Source: a bacterium (lineage in GTDB: Bacteria; Fidelibacterota; Marinisomatia; Marinisomatales; JAHJCW01). Taken from it: a stretch of 64,000 nt of DNA. Below, piece after piece: positions 61,583-64,000 of this stretch (positions are counted from its first letter, which is position 1; every line of letters begins with the position of its first letter). The stretch covers positions 19,854 to 83,853 of the forward strand of contig JANQGY010000008.1 of assembly GCA_028282845.1 (NCBI GenBank), given 5' to 3'. Under the pieces are notes generated by a model that was not told where the DNA came from, searched no databases, and worked only from the letters and a program-made list of their open reading frames with translations. Made by a program: the position numbers and the translations under genes.

Positions 61583-61933
61583 ATGAAAAAATCAAAAATT
61601 TACATAGGATCTTGTGGTGCTTATTGCAAAAAATGCAAAGCTTTTGTGGATAAAAGCTGTAAAGGTTGTAAGGTAGGATATGACACAAAAGAAAGAGATA
61701 TCAACAAAGCCAAATGTAAAATTAAATTGTGTTGTTTTCGGGACAAAAAATTAGAAACCTGCGCTGATTGTGACCAATTTTCTAATTGTAAAATCTTCAA
61801 CAATAAATTTAAAATAGGAACTCGTGATAATAAAAAATGCCAAGAATCCTTGAATTTTATAAAAAATGAAGGCTATGACAAATTTCTTTTGAAAACAAAA
61901 AATTGGAAAAACCACATAGGTAAACTAAAATAA
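61583..61933 (+). CDS. DUF3795-like cysteine-rich protein (cassette gene)
   Basis: 116 residues with about 14 cysteines in short patterns: GSCGAYCKKCKAF, CKGCKVG, KCKIKLCCF, CADCDQFSNCKIF. This arrangement matches DUF3795 proteins, small probable metal- or cluster-binding proteins found widely in bacteria and archaea and often carried on mobile DNA. A C-terminal basic segment (FIKNEGYDKFLLKTKNWKNHIGKL) is also family-like. The function is unknown. Confidence 0.82.
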   Translation: MKKSKIYIGSCGAYCKKCKAFVDKSCKGCKVGYDTKERDINKAKCKIKLCCFRDKKLETCADCDQFSNCKIFNNKFKIGTRDNKKCQESLNFIKNEGYDKFLLKTKNWKNHIGKLK

Positions 61934-62128
61934 TTTTTAGAATTCCTAAAATATGCAAAATAAAATTCACTCCTAAACTCCTTTTTCATTTTTTAAAACA
62001 GAAGAAATCAAATTTATGAAAGTAAACGAAAGCCTATCTGATAATTGGGAACGAAAAATATTTTTTGAACTTCTCCGCTTCACTTTGACCACGCTGCGCT
62101 TGAGCCTCCACTATCGTTATGACTCAGG
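61934..62128. other. Non-coding spacer inside cassette 1
   Basis: Together with the attC site and copy B repeat, this makes a 426-base stretch without a convincing gene (61934-62359). The spacer has a 73-codon open frame from 62016, but it runs through the attC stem and has no family resemblance, so I do not call it. Nothing else is recognisable. Confidence 0.5.
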
Positions 62129-62227
62129 GCGTATAACAAGTGATAACCGAAAAATGCCTCAGCTCGACATTTTCCCAAATTCGTTTTCCCTTCAGTCAAA
62201 TGAACTTCGGTTATCACAAATGTTATA
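62129..62227 (+). other. attC-like recombination site of cassette 1
   Basis: R'' GCGTATAAC (62129-62137), spacer, L'' GTGATAACCGAA (62140-62151), a 54-base variable top, L' TTCGGTTATCAC (62206-62217), spacer AAA, R' TGTTATA (62221-62227). L''/L' pair perfectly over 12 bases and R''/R' over TATAACA/TGTTATA. The spacers differ in length between the two sides, as in real attC sites. Crossover is predicted between 62222 and 62223. Confidence 0.8.
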
Positions 62228-62312
62228 TTCCTTTTAATAATTAATAATTTTTCTAATTTTGAATACTGAATAAACATATATTCCCAATAAACGCAATACG
62301 TTTATTGGGACG
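62223..62312 (+). repeat. ORF-less 90-bp cassette-like unit, copy B
   Basis: Copy of 60919-61009, with the identical hairpin CCCAATAAACG (62283-62293) / CGTTTATTGGG (62299-62309). It lies exactly between the crossover points of cassettes 1 and 3. The expected R'' for a cassette starting TTATATTC is GAATATAAC; GAATAAAC at its proper place differs by one missing base. Confidence 0.65.
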
Positions 62313-62359
62313 TTAGCGTTCATTATGAAAAACAGTAAATAACAATAAAACAGGAATAT

Positions 62360-63673
62360 ATGAAAATTAAGTTAGGAGCTTTATTGTCCATGTTAATATT
62401 TGTGAATGGCTGTGCAAATTCGGAGAATATAAATGGATTTTGGTCAGGTTCAATGGAAATGAGCGGTAAAACCATTGACATAACAATTGATTTAAACTCA
62501 AAATACAAGACTTTTTCAAGTTACGACTTAATGTTAATAGAGCAGCCGATAAGTAATTTGAAAGTAAATAATGATAATATCTTTTTTTCATTTGTGCTTG
62601 ATGTTGAACTGTATTTTAAAGGAGAATTAAAAAACGACCAAATTAACGGAACAGTTGAAATGCAAAATGGACCTCCCAATATGAACATGACATTTAATTT
62701 GACTAAACAATCTAAAACTCCTGAAAAGTCATATTCTATTGAAACATTATCTATACAAAGTAATGATGTGGTTCTTTCAGCAAGTTTTTATAAACAGAAT
62801 GCAAAAGGAAAATACCCGGCATTAGTTTTATTACACGGTTCAACATCAAATCTAAAAAGTGATTATGCATTTGATGCTGATTTCTTTGCCAAACAAGGGT
62901 TTGAAGTATTAATATTTGATAAACGTGGAAGTGGAAAATCTACAGGCGATTATTATTCATCAAGTAATGACGACTTAATATCTGATGCAATAGTATGTTT
63001 AAAAACAATATATAACAGAGAAAGCGTAGATAAAAATAAAATTGGATTATGGGGTCTTAGTCAAGGGGCAGTCTTGTTACCGAAAATAGCATCGAAAACG
63101 AATATTCCAAAGTTTCTTATAGCCAAATCTCCTGAAGTTACGAGTGTTGTAGAAGCAGCAGCATTTTCAGACAGTTTACGCGTTAAGAATTCAGGCAACT
63201 CCGAATTAAATGCACAAATCGCAGCAGAAAGCCATAGGGAAGTTGGGAGAATGATTAGAAAAGGGGATGATTATAAGTCCATTGAAAAGTTTATTTATCA
63301 AAATGCACAAAAATATCCCTTTATGAACCAAACCGGATTACACGATAGAATTAATCTTAACGAAAGCGTCTTTAATGGTTTCTATTGGCAAGGTAGAATT
63401 GAAAATTTTTATTCTTATTGGAAAAATTTGAATATCCCAACAGTTGTTTTATTAGGAGAAAGAGACAGTTTTGTTGATGCTAAAAGAAATACATCCATCT
63501 TAAAAAGTCTGAATAATGAAAATATTGAAATAATACTATTTCCAAAGGCTAATCATGTTCTAAAAAAATCATTTGACCCAACTATTGATACTGAATTTGA
63601 TTTTCCAAGATTAATTGAAGGGTATTCCGAAAATGTTGAAAAATGGATTGAAAAAGAAATAACGAAACGCTAA
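62360..63673 (+). CDS. Alpha/beta hydrolase lipoprotein (cassette gene)
   Basis: 437 residues. A lipoprotein signal with Cys18 (LIFVNGCANS). Residues 20-125 form a small beta domain (INGFWSGSMEMSGKTIDITIDL). The hydrolase domain (about 130-437) has the oxyanion HGST, DKRGSGKSTG, the nucleophile elbow GLSQGA, an Asp in GERDSFVD and a His in KANHVL, so the catalytic triad is complete. Such lipoproteins are esterases or peptidases of the envelope. The stop codon TAA lies inside the R'' box of the cassette attC. Confidence 0.88.
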   Translation: MKIKLGALLSMLIFVNGCANSENINGFWSGSMEMSGKTIDITIDLNSKYKTFSSYDLMLIEQPISNLKVNNDNIFFSFVLDVELYFKGELKNDQINGTVEMQNGPPNMNMTFNLTKQSKTPEKSYSIETLSIQSNDVVLSASFYKQNAKGKYPALVLLHGSTSNLKSDYAFDADFFAKQGFEVLIFDKRGSGKSTGDYYSSSNDDLISDAIVCLKTIYNRESVDKNKIGLWGLSQGAVLLPKIASKTNIPKFLIAKSPEVTSVVEAAAFSDSLRVKNSGNSELNAQIAAESHREVGRMIRKGDDYKSIEKFIYQNAQKYPFMNQTGLHDRINLNESVFNGFYWQGRIENFYSYWKNLNIPTVVLLGERDSFVDAKRNTSILKSLNNENIEIILFPKANHVLKKSFDPTIDTEFDFPRLIEGYSENVEKWIEKEITKR

Positions 63674-63797
63674 CACTGTGTAAAAAGCATTGGGCAGAAA
63701 GTGCAATATCGAAAGTGAATATATCAAATAAACATATCAGCGGTTTGACAGTGAAGTGCGTTGAAATGCCCAACGCTTCTTACACTCACCGTTGTGT
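63666..63797 (+). other. attC-like recombination site of cassette 3
   Basis: R'' AACGCTAAC (63666-63674), L'' GTGTAAAAAGCATTGGGC (63678-63695), a 72-base variable top, L' GCCCAACGCTTCTTACAC (63768-63785), R' GTTGTGT (63791-63797). The L arms pair at 16 of 18 positions. The predicted crossover is between 63791 and 63792. Confidence 0.78.
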
Positions 63798-63820
63798 TTA
63801 ATAAAAAAAAGAACCATTAA

Positions 63821-64000
63821 ATGAAAAAAGTTCTAATCATTGGAATTAGCATCGGAATGATGTTTTCATGCAATAACGCTGAAAAGAAAAACATCAACAA
63901 ACAAAACGTAAATTCAATAGTCAAAACGAAGATCCCGATTGTTTTACCCAATTCTTTGAGTAATAAAAGACATGTATATGAATCATACATCGAAAACGCT
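63821..64000 (+). CDS. Putative lipoprotein, N-terminal part (cassette gene, cut by window end)
   Basis: 60 residues are visible from the ATG at 63821, 30 bases into the next cassette. MKKVLIIGISIGMMFSCNN is a lipoprotein signal with Cys17, followed by a Lys/Asn-rich linker. The open frame continues through the window edge. No family can be named from this part. Confidence 0.7.
   Translation, partial: MKKVLIIGISIGMMFSCNNAEKKNINKQNVNSIVKTKIPIVLPNSLSNKRHVYESYIENA

Larger units (their letters stand above)
60919..64000 (+). mobile_element. Integron-like gene-cassette array (no integrase in window)
   Basis: Inferred cassettes are 61010-62222 (two genes), 62223-62312 (no gene), 62313-63791 (one gene) and one starting at 63792 that leaves the window. 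Each boundary is G|TT of a GTT-x4 box. The first cassette begins TTATACGC and its attC R'' is GCGTATAAC; the third begins TTAGCGTT and its R'' is AACGCTAAC. These complementary pairs are what cassette circularisation predicts. All genes point the same way as the attC sites. Codon use is more AT-rich than in the flanking block. Confidence 0.78.

Noticed and set aside
62016..62237. 73-codon open frame in cassette 1
   Set aside because: It runs through the attC stem and its R' box, has no family resemblance, and the reading frame follows the palindrome.

Overview
The window looks like a chromosomal stretch from a Gram-negative, low-GC bacterium of the FCB superphylum, most plausibly Marinimicrobia (SAR406) or a close relative. 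This is inferred from gene content, not from a marker-gene search. The clues are Kdo and Lpt genes for an LPS outer membrane, an Ig-like (Big_5) lipoprotein starting with the APPGGP-type motif common in that group, TolB-propeller/outer-membrane-barrel proteins, an EF-G paralog, and frequent weak or absent Shine-Dalgarno sites. Phenylalanine hydroxylase and peroxiredoxin suggest it meets oxygen.

Left part (1-13.5 kb, almost all minus strand): a carbamoyltransferase cut by the window edge, an SGNH/MBOAT acyl-transfer pair for surface glycans, tRNA-Asn, a sodium:solute symporter with a small membrane partner, a HIT protein, an EF-G-like GTPase with altered catalytic motifs, mannose-1-phosphate guanylyltransferase, an Ig-like lipoprotein, a cold-shock protein and a quinone-oxidoreductase-like enzyme. 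At 13.6-20.7 kb a plus-strand operon led by an Lrp/AsnC regulator carries two Cys/Met-type PLP enzymes, homoserine dehydrogenase, an aldehyde dehydrogenase and tyrosine phenol-lyase, a set fitting sulfur- and aromatic-amino-acid catabolism. A degenerate adenylation-domain protein follows.

At 21.7-26.3 kb a textbook sigma-54 promoter (TGGCACG-N4-TTGCA) precedes a PDZ envelope protein. Next comes a DUF4390-like protein with an NtrY/NtrX-like sensor kinase and sigma-54 activator; rpoN itself is at 43-44.4 kb. At 26.5-33.8 kb (minus) lie bcp, a Nudix hydrolase, tgt, a broken REP-associated transposase flanked by REP palindromes, radA, and a peptidase/propeller/barrel fusion. At 33.9-37.5 kb (plus) are LpxH-like, GNAT and LPS-kinase-like genes, then a three-gene HipBST-type toxin-antitoxin locus.

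From 49.4 down to 37.5 kb runs one long minus-strand block: kdsB-pyrG-kdsA-kdsC-lptC-lptB-rpoN-hflK-hflC-hslV-phhA-hslU-argF. LptA is absent from its usual place, and phenylalanine hydroxylase sits between the two HslUV protease genes. At 49.5-52.5 kb four tightly packed plus-strand genes (isochorismatase-like, methyltransferase, flavoprotein, RlmN/Cfr-like radical SAM) may form an uncharacterised pathway. At 52.6-59.3 kb is a MacAB-TolC-type export operon with a separate ATPase and two permeases, then cca.

The right end (60.9-64.0 kb) is an array of gene cassettes with attC-like sites. The start of each of two cassettes is exactly complementary to the R'' box of its own attC, the signature expected from integron excision and insertion. 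No integrase is seen in the window. This integron-like array is the most notable accessory structure, with the HipBST locus, the REP/RAYT element and the sigma-54 circuit next.
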